DNA of 64,000 bases from Mansonella perstans. Its lineage: Eukaryota > Nematoda > Chromadorea > Rhabditida > Onchocercidae. Location of the stretch: contig JBAMDO010000205.1 of assembly GCA_037074765.1 (NCBI GenBank), forward strand, positions 35,213 to 99,212, in the 5' to 3' direction. Below are positions 32,046 to 45,405 of the stretch, one piece after another. A model generated the notes under the pieces. It worked only from the letters and a program-made list of their open reading frames with translations. It was not told the DNA's origin and searched no databases. Both the position numbers and the translations under genes were made by a program. The first letter of the stretch is position 1. Each line of letters starts with the position of its first letter.

Positions 32046-35000
32046 TCAATTTAATTCGATCTTAATTACAAATGACTTGAAACGTCTTCCGTAATAGTTC
32101 CTGACAGAGCTTTGAAGTTTAAACGAAGCAATGATAACCTTATAATCCTTTATAAATAAAAAGTACTGATGAATGTTTGAGAATGCACAAAGGATAACTG
32201 GAACAATGATTAGCGCATGAAGCGTTCCCAGTAAGATTACTACTATTACAGCTTTTATAAATACCTGTAATGAAAAAAGATATTTTAAGTATCTGTTGAA
32301 TCCCAGAGGATGCAATCGAGCAAACCAATATGTTAAAATACTTAAAATTTTACAAATAATACGCACTTCACTCATATAACTGGGAACAAGTAATAGAATT
32401 AGGACAAAGAACATCGTTGAGAAACTGCACTGAAGCAACGGAAAACCAATGGCGTCAAATGAATGCGCAAGTCGTTCTTTCACTGATGTCAAATCCGGAT
32501 TCAATCCTGTGCGATAGTAATGAAAAACTATATGAGCCGGAAAGTCAACCGACAAACCGATAGACATAATCATTGTTGCCATCGAAAACGGGTCAACATC
32601 GACATTCCAAAAAGTCAAGAAACCAAATACTCCTTAAAAATAATGAGTTCTGCTTTAAGTTTCAAAATAATTTACGAAACCCCGCAAATTCTATTTCCAT
32701 ACCAATTCTGCAATTTAAATTATATAAATGTGGTATAATGGGTTTACCAACACATATTGATGCGGTTGATGAAATTGCAATCATCACGGTGAACAAGTCA
32801 GGCATGAAAATGTAACACACTGCTGCCATACATGCCAGTATCACAAGAGACGTTTGTAAAGTTGTCGCTACCAAGGAATCAATTTGGTCGGTGAATAAAG
32901 CTTCTTCTTCATACACTGATGCTCCCAGGTCCTATAAAAGCTATATCACAATACGCAGAGAATTTGCACAAATGAATGCAATTTCAATCTTAATTGAAAT
33001 CTGATGAATTAGTTTCTTCTCTGCATCTGTATAGTACTATCAGTGTAAAAATCATATCTTATAACGATCGGCAATTGCTCGCCACGTTTTTAACATGTTC
33101 AATCGTTGCATCCAATCCGATTGATTTTTACCATGATAAGTGATTGTAACGTAAAAGGCTGTAAGACTGAAACTTGCTTGCATAAAGGCTCCTCAAAGCA
33201 ACTATCAGGATTGTTCATCCAAATTCAAATTTTGAAATTTAAGTAAATTCATGATAAAGTTTTGTCCATAAAACAATCATAAGCAAATTATAACAATACA
33301 TTAATCAGTTCTTGGCATCTTGCATATAATGAATAAATTTCTGTTGATTAGGAAATTTTGTGTAACGGCCTTCTGTCCCATTCGTTATAGGACAGATTCA
33401 AAAAATATTATTATCATAAATTATACTTCTAAAGAAGAAAATGGAAATTCAAAAACTGGTATACAATGAACATCAGAAACTAGTCACCGATTGGTTTGAT
33501 AATCAAATTTCATAAATCCACCCAAGGATTCATATTCAGGCCATTCCAAGAATTCAAGCAGATCATTTGAAGTGTAATCATCAAATTCACTTCCATCAAT
33601 TTCTTCATGCTTTGATATCAAATATGTTTCATATTCACGAAGCCAGAAATGCGTAAATCTGGAGCCTTTGCAACTGGGTATTGCTTCAAACTGAGATATC
33701 ATTGCTTCCACACGCTCTCGTCTAGATGAATTTCGTAAATCTCCCGGTTCCAAGATGAACACCGTCACAAAAGTATATGATGGCATAATAATTTTATCAT
33801 GCAGTTCATTTACCTGAAAATTTTCTGTATTTCTTTGAGATGCTTAAATTAAATTGCAATAAAATAAAACGAAATTTGATGAAATACTTCAATCATAGGT
33901 GAATCAGCCAAAAATAGTTTTCCTGGTGTCAGACTACCCTTCGCCATCAGCGCATATTTGATACTCGCTGTCAAGTAAATCACAAGCAGTATAAATATCA
34001 AAACTGTCGTAAAACCATTAGACAGGTATTTGCAATAATTGTGTAAAAATGTTGTGACCTAGAAAAGTAAGATTAAAACTCTGAGATACAGGTTTGATCA
34101 TAAAAGATTTTTTTTTTTAACTGATAAATATACGGTACTAAATTGGTTAGCATATAAATTACATGCACACTAGTTGCATAACTTTTAAGATTCTTATAAA
34201 GTATTTCAAATTTGACAATGTCAATTAGTCCAAACATTTAAGCTTATTACAATCCTGATGTACTGGCTTATACTTTTTGACTTGAAAATCATCTCGACGT
34301 TATGAAGGTGCAAGAACATCTAAAATAACCATCCCAAAGTGCTATAATGAACTAAATAGAAAATATCTAACCACCAATTTCTTTCTTTTATGTACCTCTT
34401 CTCTTTACTTATTTTAAAAAATCGAGTGGAATCAACAAACCATTGATGGTTCTTGACGCTTTCGTTCGAGATAAATACTTTTTTGTTGCATTTCTATTTG
34501 TCCTCCAATACACATCACAGCAGCGTAAAGAGTTATGGTATATGCATAATCGAAAGAAATGGCTACTGCATTAGCGATGCACAATAATCGGATTTCGGGT
34601 GTTGGTGTCGTAAATATACCAACTCCAAAAGCCAACATATTTGTCAATGATGTTATAGTTATCGATGGCCCAATATCAGTTAGAACCTAATGAATTGTAA
34701 CAAAAATTGAAATTTCTTTCAAAGAGCATTGCGAACGATACAAAGTATCTTAAAGCATAACATCTGAAAAATAACAAACTTACAGCTTCCATTCTCTCAC
34801 GAACTCTTTTATACGGAGCGGTTGCATTTCTCATCTCAATGTCTGTTCTGTTCCATGCACTTATCATTAAAAAGACATCGTCGACCCCTATAAAAAGCAT
34901 ATCTATAAACGGTGAACGATTTAGAGCTTGTTTTGTTATTTCTTATCTTTCCAAATTTATATCTAAAATGCTAAAATATTTCAGCGAATAGTCATCAAAT

Positions 35001-38000
35001 TCCAATAACTTTTACTGTTACAAATAGTAAATAAATCATATAATAGAAACGGTGAATAAAAAGCATATCTATAGCTAGAGTAAGAAATGGTGTAATGCAG
35101 AGGATAGAACCAGGCCGAAGACCCAATAAAATCACAAGGCCAAGAGCCGATGATGATGCCATTAATGGCGTGATACATCCGACGAGAGAATAGAGCAATT
35201 TGATTTTGGAAAACTGCAATGTAATGAGTTTCATATTTCAGATATCGTTTTCAACAGCAAACGAAAACGTTCAAATTAAAAATATTTCTAGAAGGAGATA
35301 TTTCTGTTGAATATCATTTACATCTTACTGTTTCATTTGTTAAGATCTTATTATTTTCTTCTCTTTGTTGAACGAGTTATATTACCAATGAAACATAAAT
35401 TTTTTACATATTGAAATATGCAGAAGTTTAAGCAAGAATGTTAGAAACTTCAATAGTTAGCAATCTATTATTTCATAAAATTTGTTAACTGTTCCTATTA
35501 AAGAACATCTTTTGAAATTGCTTCTTGAATTTTAATGTTATTAAGGTTAAACTTCTTCAGAATCTCTGGCATCATTTTTTAAAATTTTCAAGAGTTTTGC
35601 AGCATTCAGCTTAAGCAAGCCAACAAACAGGAGAGAATTTAATATTTTACAGCCTAATAAAATTTTTGTGCACGTGTACAAAATAACAGTGATGAAAGTT
35701 AAAAAAAATCCTTAGCTAGGCATTGGCTCTTTGATATTTTGCAGTGCGCCAAATTATTCTGCTTGCTTACCGTGCAACAATTTCTCGGAAAAATTTGCAG
35801 TTGGAACAATATTAAAACATATTTATATAGTTGGACTATAAAATAACCTGTTTCGTGTATGCTGAACTGATACTAATTGTTCCAGTAACGAATATACACA
35901 TTACAATAAAGCCAAGCATTATGTAAGGCAACAACGCTAGACCGGCACGAATAATTTCATCCTGCGTATAAGCCAGCGAAAACACGATTGGTCGAATTAA
36001 CGAATTGTTGTACTCACTGGAAAATTGAATTATAAAATACAACAATTAAGAGAATCTTTGTAGTGTTAACGAAGTTAAAAACCTTGTGAAAAAAAGTAGA
36101 AATAAAAAGATAATGGAGAAGTCCAGAATCTATTGCATATCTTATAGTAATGTGAATTGTAACCTCATATCATTTTCATTCTTAGTTAAGCAAATGGCGT
36201 CTACATCATTCCGAAGTTCAACTTTTTTTATATTTCGTGGCATTAATTAATTTGTTATTCCCACTTCCCATATTCGGATGAATAGAGCAAAAATGACTCT
36301 TACTTCTTGAAATAATTTCCAACGAGACGTTCCCAGTGAAAGGTATCATCGGTAGTCCATTCATTTGGTCGTTGTGTTCGAAAATGTAACGCCACTAATT
36401 TGACATACTTGATATTTGTTCCAGAAATCTCATCCATACCATCAGTTGCATATTCAATGCCAAAAAAGTAGGGTGATAAATCAAGATCACGACCGAATAA
36501 TTGCATTATAGGAAATGAAAGTTTGATTAAATCACGATCATTGCTGCTACTTGTGTTACTTCTGCTAGCATTCCTATCGTGATGTTTCTCAGTGTTGAGA
36601 AGTAATCCATTCTAAAAATTTGTCGTATGCATAATTGATTTGACACCTCGTTACTTTTCAAGTAAAAGTGTAAACCGTAGAATCTTTTTTGTCATCTCAA
36701 TTTTGCGCTAATTTATATTGTTATGAGTAGCACTTATCAAGGTCCAAAGCATTTAACAAATAAAGTAAAAAAAACTTGTAGTACTGAGAGCAATAAGAGA
36801 GAAAGAGGATTTTATTATAAATAAACTTTCAAAAATATTAGCCAAGAAAACAGCGAGGTTCAGTTTTTTTTCTCAGCGTAACTTCACATTTTCAGAGTGA
36901 GAAGTCCAGTTATTGCAATTCATATTGAAATGTAAAAAAATTATTAGATATGCGGCATGATACCAATATTTTTTCAAAAAAGAAAAAGAAGGTAAAATAG
37001 TTTACTCTGAATTGCCGAATAGGTTCATTGACATCACAAAAACTTCTGCACATCCGATAGTATGTGTAATTCTTTACTGGAAAATGTGTTCCCACATAAT
37101 CAACGATATTCAAAATTTCGTTCAAATGAGGTAGTCGGGCAACTGATTTACCATCTTTTGCTGTAACAATGATAATTACCACCACTGGATCTTTACCATC
37201 ATTGAACTTTCGGAAAACTTCCAATTCATTGAAGGCACGAGCATTTGATGGTGTATAACCTGATTGCAGATTATCCTTCGGTTTTACGAATAATAATTTT
37301 GAGGATGTTAATAACGTCAGCAATACAACTACCTGAAGACACACTGATAATAGACATCAAAAGCATTTGGATACAGCATGAAGTTTAGAATTTAAGTCAT
37401 ATAATTTGCTAATGGAGCATGTTTGCTGGTCATGTGATTAAATTCGAATTCAATTCAATAACCTAATTGTTCATATTTCTAATTTATATATTTACATATA
37501 GCGTTGCATCGATTAGTGGATGTTTGGTTGTTTGTTTTACAGAAAGATTAATTTGGTAGGAAACCAAAAATGAAAATATACTAAATTCCAAGTAGTCCAA
37601 AATGTTGATAAAAGACGCAATGTAGCCTCAATAGTCCACAAGTAAGCTTTAATTGCATTGCCAAAAATGAAACTAGTTAGTATGAATTTTTCTTTCGCTG
37701 CTTCTTATTACCGTACTTTCCAGGTTTTATCAAATCTACTACCAGCTTTTATACTTCAGCTTTCGTCTTAATTATAAACCTATTTGTTGGACTTCAGAAG
37801 AAAATTATGTTCACTGATAAAAAAATTTATGAAGAAATATTTGTATCTTTCCAGAATATTTGAGCAGGCAGTGAATTGCGAATATCAACAAATAATGACT
37901 GCTAGAATGCAATGACGATAAAATAATTATAATAACTTTAATTGAAAAATCATATTCCAGCAAAAAATGGCACAGCTTGATTGTTTGAATAGTTTACCAG

Positions 38001-39991
38001 ATAATCCTAAAATTTTATTTATCGTGCAGACGATCCGATATCAATTAATTTATGAAATATGAATCTCATTTGATCATTTCCCAATAATGCTGGCACATTT
38101 TTATCAATGATATTCAATTTTGAATAAGCAAAGGAGCGGATTTTAAAAACAACTTTGATCATTTATTCTTAGCAGTTAACTGTTACGTTATTGATCATCC
38201 AGGATTGGTAGCACGGCTTGAAGATTTTTATAGCAGCCCGGCTAACTTGTCCCAATTATTATGAGTCCTTTCACAACTCGAAACTTAACACGGATTAATT
38301 AAACTTTCTATTTATTTTTTCGCATCGTTTTATTTATGCATTTGTAATAACTGGTTAAAATAACAACAGAAGTAAAATAAAATGAGAACTTATAAAAATG
38401 TGATATGCTACAACAGTTTTTGCATGAATACCATAATAAAAAATTTTAGAATATCAAAATTCATCCATGATGAAATATATTGGAATTAAGGTTTTATTTC
38501 TGAAGATGATAATATTGAACATGTTCAATTAAACTATCTAGATCGCTAGCCTATGTCACTAGATTACTTCTAATTACCGTAGTTCCAAAAAAATTCCAGA
38601 ATACTTCAAGTTTTTTCGAGAAACTGAGTGTTTTCGATAGAGCAACAAATTTTTATAAATCCGTATACTGTTCCGTCATAGTAGTCAGGGTAATTGTATT
38701 CAACAAGCACATTATGGCAAAGATCATTCATTCATTACTTCTTTTTTCCCATCAATTATCAGATTTGCAGAACCAATTCAAAGAGCCACTTCCTTTTATT
38801 CTTCCTTTATTCTTCTCTTCATCTCCTAATAAAAGAAACAAGGCACTGAAACAGGTTTTAAATGCGCGATTTTGAGCACATAAAAAAATATACCTTCCCA
38901 ATTAATTTTTCTGTTTTTACTATTTGACAATCTTCTTAAGGATTTTTGAGCACTAATTTGGTTTCTAGGAAATCAGAATATTCGATTATGCAGCGTACCA
39001 GAGTTTAAAATTGAACATTTTCATGATGAATACAATAATTTTATGATAACAGCTTGCAACGACATCAATCTGTAACTGTCAGTCGAAACATTCATTGAAT
39101 TTGCAGGCAAGAATTTATAAACGGTTCTGAGTTCATGGGTTAAAGAAATGTGGGCAAATGCCTTCAAACGAATGGAATCTGAACATTTTAATTGTTGTCT
39201 GCTGTGTTCACCAGAACTATAAGGTCAGTCCAACTTCTACCATGGTAATTTTAATGTCATTGAGAAGTAAACTGATAAATCTCTCTTTCACTTTTATTTC
39301 TACTACTTGAGACATTAAGCAGGGAACTTATTATAATGTCCCAGATCTATTAGACTTAAACAACTAATTTGTTTTTACTAAAATTAACATATACTATAAT
39401 CATTTTATAGAAGCAAATTGAAAGCTGTAAATATCTATGAAAACAGTAAATAAAAAATGTCAAAAGTAGAAATTAGTGTTTCTCTGAGAAAAAGCTAGTC
39501 CAAGAAAAAAATCACGTATTTTTAATTCATCGTATAATGTAGCTTTTGCAAAACTCATGTTACGGGAATGCCAGAATATGTATCCATAAATATAATCATT
39601 GTTTTAGGCTAGCAGTCGTATTTCGCAGAAGTACAGATGTACAGTGACAATATTCATATTAACTTATAACATGTGCTCTAAAATTTCAAGGTTAAAATTC
39701 ACTTACCGTGATAACCGTATATGGATAGACTGCAGATATATAAGCGGTTTGCTTAAAAAAGCAATTTAAGAAATGGATGAATTTGGTCGCTGGATGAGAT
39801 GTCGCTGGCGTATTGTCGAGCATTTTTCGAAACCGTTGAAAAAGACTTAGACAGACCTCACTACTGCCGCTTCTACTGCAACTTATTATTCCTATATGGG
39901 AAAATTGCTGCCGGCAATCGCTGAAACTAGACTGGCTTAAATGGGAGAAAAAATGGGGGCGGGAGAAAAGGAATTGAGACGTGATTAACAT
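32046..39991 (-). CDS. Patched-related (PTR) sterol-sensing-domain protein
   Basis: Thirteen exons keep phase throughout and give 952 aa: 39707-39991, 37006-37332, 36304-36611, 35848-36016, 35069-35213, 34784-34887, 34441-34686, 33888-34058, 33488-33813, 33058-33166, 32748-32931, 32367-32632 and 32046-32264. Two large extracellular loops alternate with membrane blocks. The sterol-sensing domain spans about residues 365-530 (LPYIMLGFIVMCIFV, ITPFLTLAI, GVDDVFLMISAW). The C-terminal block has FWNVDVDPFSMATMIMSIGL, SVDFPAHIVFHYYR and FSTMFFVLILLLVP. The order is that of nematode PTR proteins, RND-type relatives of Patched linked to moulting and cuticle or epithelial function. Introns after 35069 and 33058 begin with AT, not GT. 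The start in exon 1 could be a later Met. Confidence 0.9.
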
Positions 39992-42637
39992 AATCCAAGC
40001 TGGCGGATTTTTAAACCTGTTTGTGTACGTCTTCTTCGTCTTTGAGATTCCAGTTGTAATATATTAGCCTTCTCATCATTAATTATATACAACTCTTGAA
40101 TTGTTTCCTTTATCTGACCCGTATAATTACACAGGAATTTCCCCGATCTAGAGAGATACAGCAAACTTCCTACTTTTGAGATTGTCATTTTAATTGTTCA
40201 TGAAATAAAGGGAAATTAGCACTCTATTAATAAATAATGTATATGTTTATAACTGAATACCATTTATATCCTAATAGTTTATTTCTATTGCAGAAGTCGA
40301 AAAAAGTAATCCAGGTCCTATAGATTGATTTTGTTTATAAATCCATTTTATGAAGTCATCCCACAATTTCACGAAGGTTTTTTATAATCCCGAAATTTTA
40401 TTTTATAAATAATATTTTAATGAAAATAGTTTAAGAATGGAACTATGCAAATGATTAGTCACTTTTTTTCGTTAAAGTGAACGAGTGACTGAGTTGTTAA
40501 AAATTTTCCACACCTAACCTTCTTATTAACAGAAAACTCGTTTATTTGCTGATTGCTTTTTCACATGATTTTCTTGTATTCACTGGTCAGCTGAGATGGA
40601 ATGTTTACTACGCTTCGTTGTTTCCCTGATAAATCAAACCCCAAATTCAATAGTTATTTCGACTCCCATGTCTTCCAGCACTCTTTTCCTGCTTCCATAA
40701 ATGATAGTTATGCCCAACCTCTATGGCTCCTTCCAAAACATGTTTTTTTAATCACGAGAGGTTCATGAGATGACTACAGATACTGCATGCCATTTTTTTA
40801 AACTATTAAGTTGAGTTAATGTTTCCAGATCATTTCGACAGTTTGAAAAAAATTTTTACGTGTGCAGCCAGTTTACTATACCTACTCTTAGCGTTTCATC
40901 AAAATTTACATTCACATCACAGTGTAGATTGTGATGCAAATTCTGTTATTTTATTACAAATCTTTTGATAGCAATTAGCAAAAATACCACGCTATAATGA
41001 CAGGAAGTTCATTAGTATTTAAAAAAAAAAAGTCATTTACTGTCCGCCGCAAAATTTCTGCAGAAATGTCTTAATATTCATTTTATCACATATTATGCTT
41101 CTGATAACTCACTAGTTTTCAATACTTGAAACAGGAATTTGTAACATTAGATATTCGCATATGTAAGATTGATTGTTCTCTAAAGCCGGTCTAAGCGAAG
41201 ATAACTTTAGAACTGATATCGTAATGCATATGCTACTCAATGTTAATAAGAATATTCATTAATAGTATCTAGATATGTTAAAATGACTTCCAGCAGCTTC
41301 TTTTCAACCGACCATCTGTTTCACCAATGAAAATTGTTATTGAAATAAATGCAGATATTCTAATCCCATACTTGATATGGTTAACACTTATTTTATATTT
41401 TGTCAAGTGATTTTAAATATTAAACATTAGCAAACTTATTGTTTTCACTCACTAAATATACCGTTGTACGCATCGGCAAAAAGAGAGATCCACTTTCTCC
41501 AAATTTTGTTCATTAGCTAATTTTTTTTTTTTTAAACTCATACAGGATATGAAACAGCATTAACTGCTGCATACTTATGAATTTCTGCAACGGTTGCCTT
41601 CTTTCAACCTATTCTATCAGGACATGAACAATTGAAACCTGCAATTTTGCCTACCTCGATTCTAAAATCTTAAGAGTTATGCAATGGAAAAAATTCAAAA
41701 CGTTCTATTAAAACGATGTAAAAATGAAGAATTTTATTTCAAAATTTTCAATATTATTCTAACCTAATGAGAAGTGAATATTGTTCCAAAAAACTAATCG
41801 ATATAATTAGCGACATTTCTGTAGGTCAACCATCTTTTGTCATGAAAATCCGAATATTGTCCTGATGATGCTTATGCTTATGAGCTAATTATTAGCAATT
41901 TCTGATCACATAAATATCTAGCTTTGAGAACTATCTATAAATTCATCGAAATGAATAACACTTATACCTTGAAATACAAACCACGCACGAGATAAGCTTC
42001 GCCTATGAGTCATGGATTGATGTATTGATGCATCGAATACAAAATGAAAAATGAGTATTAACTAGCTCAATAAGATCACTACCAAGTCCGTAATGCTTAC
42101 CAATTCTTCGATCATTGTTTGGTCAGATAAACCTTGTCCTACTCAAACTAGTCTCTCCATCAGCCGGGATTTGATCCGTTACTAAGGAGTCCGTTGCATA
42201 AAGGAGCAAATTGAAAAAAGTTTTACGTACACTGTTCACACTAAGTAATTTACTGATAGTTCGCAACCGCTCACACTTCATTTGCGAAATCTGACATAAA
42301 CAGAGTCATACGTTATCAAATTCTAGAGCCACTTCACGGCACGTCCGACGGTACGAAGTGACATTTCACCATACCTCGCTATACTGGTTGTTTCCACCCT
42401 TCTCCCTAGGATCAGAAAAACCACGTGTGTATATTGAAAATTACAAAGATGTGATAATCTAGAAAATTGAACGCAGTGATTTTTTTTTTTTTGCACAAAG
42501 ATATTTCAAAAAAATTCTCCTGTAACATAAGATATGAATTTTTTGACAAATAAAACTATATTCATGTGTAAAAAAGAGCTCCCACTTTAACCAAAAAAAA
42601 TCTGATACGACTATTACTGACAGTAATATAATCAAAT
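39992..42637. other. Intergenic, no gene recognised
   Basis: Only short frames; the minus frame at 39985-40188 shows no domain. The right part of the PTR promoter is probably included. Confidence 0.5.
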
Positions 42638-45405
42638 TCATTCTTCCAAAAGTCTAAGACACAAATCATTTCCTTTTTCCCGTCGATTTTCCAATTTTGC
42701 TATTCTCGTACCAAATTGCATTGCACGTTTCGGAGTGAGGTATAACGACTGTGGTGTTCCCAATAGCTAAAAAATATTCGTAAACTGAAAATAAACATAA
42801 AAATTTGCTTACTACAATGACACAACTACCTTTAATGCCTCTCGTATCAGCCACTTTTCTCCAATCCCTCGAGGTTGCGTGAAGTCGCTTTTGTATTCCA
42901 GTGGTAGAGAGGTGACCCATTCAACGAAGAAATCATCAAGAAATGGTGACCTGAAGATTGAAATAGAATTGGAAAAGCAGTTGATCAAGTTAAGATTTTT
43001 TCAGAAGTCAATTTTACTAGAAAAACAAAGCAGCCAAAAAAGCATTTAATCAAATTTGAATTAAGCCTTGTAGCAGTAGCGCAGCATGACAATGGCAAAC
43101 TAAGCAATATGAGTAAATTCACAATACAAACTTCAGGTTCTTGCCTAGACTTGAGACTACTCTATCATCACGTCCAAGATTTCTTTCACCAATCCTTCTT
43201 AATTCTTCATGCAATTCCTCCACTACCGCGTTTCTTCCTCCCTTCAGATAGGTGCTTCTATGCCGCATGTAACCACCAAACAATTCATCTGCACCGCTAC
43301 CAACAATTACAGTTCCGGCTTCTGATCTAAAAAACACCTTAATTCCTTGAAAGATCACTTGAATATGCCAATCGAATTTTTAATACTGAAATCTGTCAAT
43401 TTATGAAATCCCTTTCAGCAAAGACAGATTTCAGAAAATGAACATTACCAACTTTCCAGATGCAAAAGGCTTTTCCTCATCCTCGAACAAGAGCCCTTCA
43501 CCACGAGCAGCGAACCACTGCACGCATCCAATCGAATCATCTAATACAGAGAAAGCTGGGGCCACTGCACTTGATATATACTTTTTTCGGCAGTATATCA
43601 ATTCATTCAGATCAACATTAACCAGAAGAAGACGAAGACAGAGTTCAGGATAACAAGATTTTAGATATTTGAATGCTTTTATACTTTGTGGTCGGTCTGG
43701 AGCTTTATCGTGATTCTTGAAACAGACTTTCACTTCATTGGAAAAAATAAGTAAAACAGTAGTAATTCTACGAATAAAAAAAAAAAAAAAAAAGAAAAAA
43801 CAAAACACAACAGACTTTGTCTCTGGCAAAAGCGACATTTACTAAATCCAATAGTACATTCTGCGGCAAACACCGAGCCATCAAATGAGCAATTAACAAA
43901 CTGTCCACACCACCACTAAACGATAATGACACGCATTTCGTACAAATATCCAGATCGGAAATTGTGCGATATACAGCTTTTTCCAGCTGTTTCAACATAA
44001 TCGTTGCCATATCTCCACGACTTATCTGTAAAAAAAAACATTAAATAGTAAAGATATGTCTTTATAATCTAATTTTTTTTTGTCTTTGTAATCTATTTTT
44101 CGCATGAAAGCATCAACCGATCACATCAGCATAAGAATTAATATCTTCAGTAATCTCATACTTCCCATCAAAAGTGAAAATTTAGCCTCGATAAGTCAAA
44201 TTCCCTTTCAATCGTTTCCAATTTAAATATGTTGTTACTACATTATGCAAGAAACAAAGTTTAATTTAACGAACATTTTTAAAACACAGCTCATATGAAG
44301 GTATGAATCTTTCCAGAACTACTTTCCTTTGTACCAAGCATATTTTATTAAACTGTTCTATCCATACTCCACTGACATCGAAAACATGAAATACAGTGGC
44401 ACTTCCGTCACTGCACAAATCAAGGACAGTCACCGTGCCCGGTGACAAATCGTACCAACTGTGCTGAAAAAATGTTCAAAACTTTATCAAACATTTGTTT
44501 AATGGCGGTGCATACATCTAATCTAACATTGACTAGCTAAATTTGATTACCTGCCAATCACAAGCGAAAGTGGAAAAATTGAATTTTTTATCCACTCGCC
44601 TCCATAGTAAACTTTTTCGACCAAATACATCACGTCCAAGTATCACTTTCTTGAAGTCTTCCTAAAAAAAATGGTTGCTATTCTGCTCAGTGCCTGTAAG
44701 CACAATGGCTCCCAGTAAAACAGGGAGGGCAACAGAATAATGAATAGAATTAAACAAATGAATAAGTTATTCTTTCTTAATTTCACATAGGCTATACGAA
44801 TTTATTTCAAAAAATATGCACAGTATAAATCTTTACCCTGTAATAAATAAGTGCCCAACTACCAATCATATCGTCCAATATATCAATAATTTCGCTGATC
44901 AGTTTGCACGCATCTAATTTTTTCACCAATGTTTTGGATCCATCACAGCAAATACTATTGGATGAAGAACATGCCTGAAACTTCAAATAGACAAAAACTG
45001 CCACTTAGCATTAAGGTATTCGTCACAATACAAATGAAAGAATCAACTTTCTATCTTTCGCTTTTCGTTAGGTTTCTATGATAGATAAATCTTATTAATA
45101 CATGACAATATGATCTCTCAATAAGCACATGGTAATATGATTTCCTTTTCAATAAAGAGAAAAAACAAAAAAACAAAAAAGGTACAATCACATACCTCTG
45201 AACGGAAATATGGTTCCCCAATTAACAATAAATGACCATTTTTGCATTTAATCGTATTTTCTTGCTGCAACAGCAAATTAATTAATGTTCAATGGGTCAA
45301 AAATTAAAAGCGTACATTAGAAATATATGATAGCAGACTTACAGGAAATTCAACTTCATTGCTTTGTAAATTGATAACTGTGATGCCACATGACACTGCA
45401 ACCAT
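42638..45405 (-). CDS. Asparagine synthetase domain-containing protein 1 (ASNSD1-like)
   Basis: Ten exons in phase: 45343-45405, 45196-45264, 44837-44974, 44551-44661, 44275-44463, 43816-44025, 43453-43715, 43132-43326, 42830-42950 and 42638-42766, giving 495 aa. The N-terminal half resembles a class II amidotransferase ([32 protein letters not shown]). The C-terminal half is an ATP-pyrophosphatase with the PP-loop [14 protein letters not shown] at about residue 222-235, [34 protein letters not shown] and [11 protein letters not shown]. The last exon ends [20 protein letters not shown]. The family is related to asparagine synthetase but has no firmly known reaction. The modelled N-terminus MVAVSCGIT lacks a Cys directly after the initiator Met, so glutaminase activity is doubtful unless an upstream exon was missed. 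Confidence 0.88.

Noticed and set aside
33290..33400. Extra PTR exon reading NGTEGRYTKFPNQQKF
   Set aside because: No GT donor in frame, and exons 9 and 10 already join in phase at TTTCAG (33167).
35010..35075. U12-type AT-AC intron in PTR
   Set aside because: The 3' end is AG, the 5' end is ATATGC and not ATATCC, and nematodes are thought to lack the minor spliceosome.
43431..43838. 135-codon minus frame as one exon of ASNSD1
   Set aside because: Its poly-Phe start is intron poly-pyrimidine; the conserved part begins only after the acceptor near 43716.
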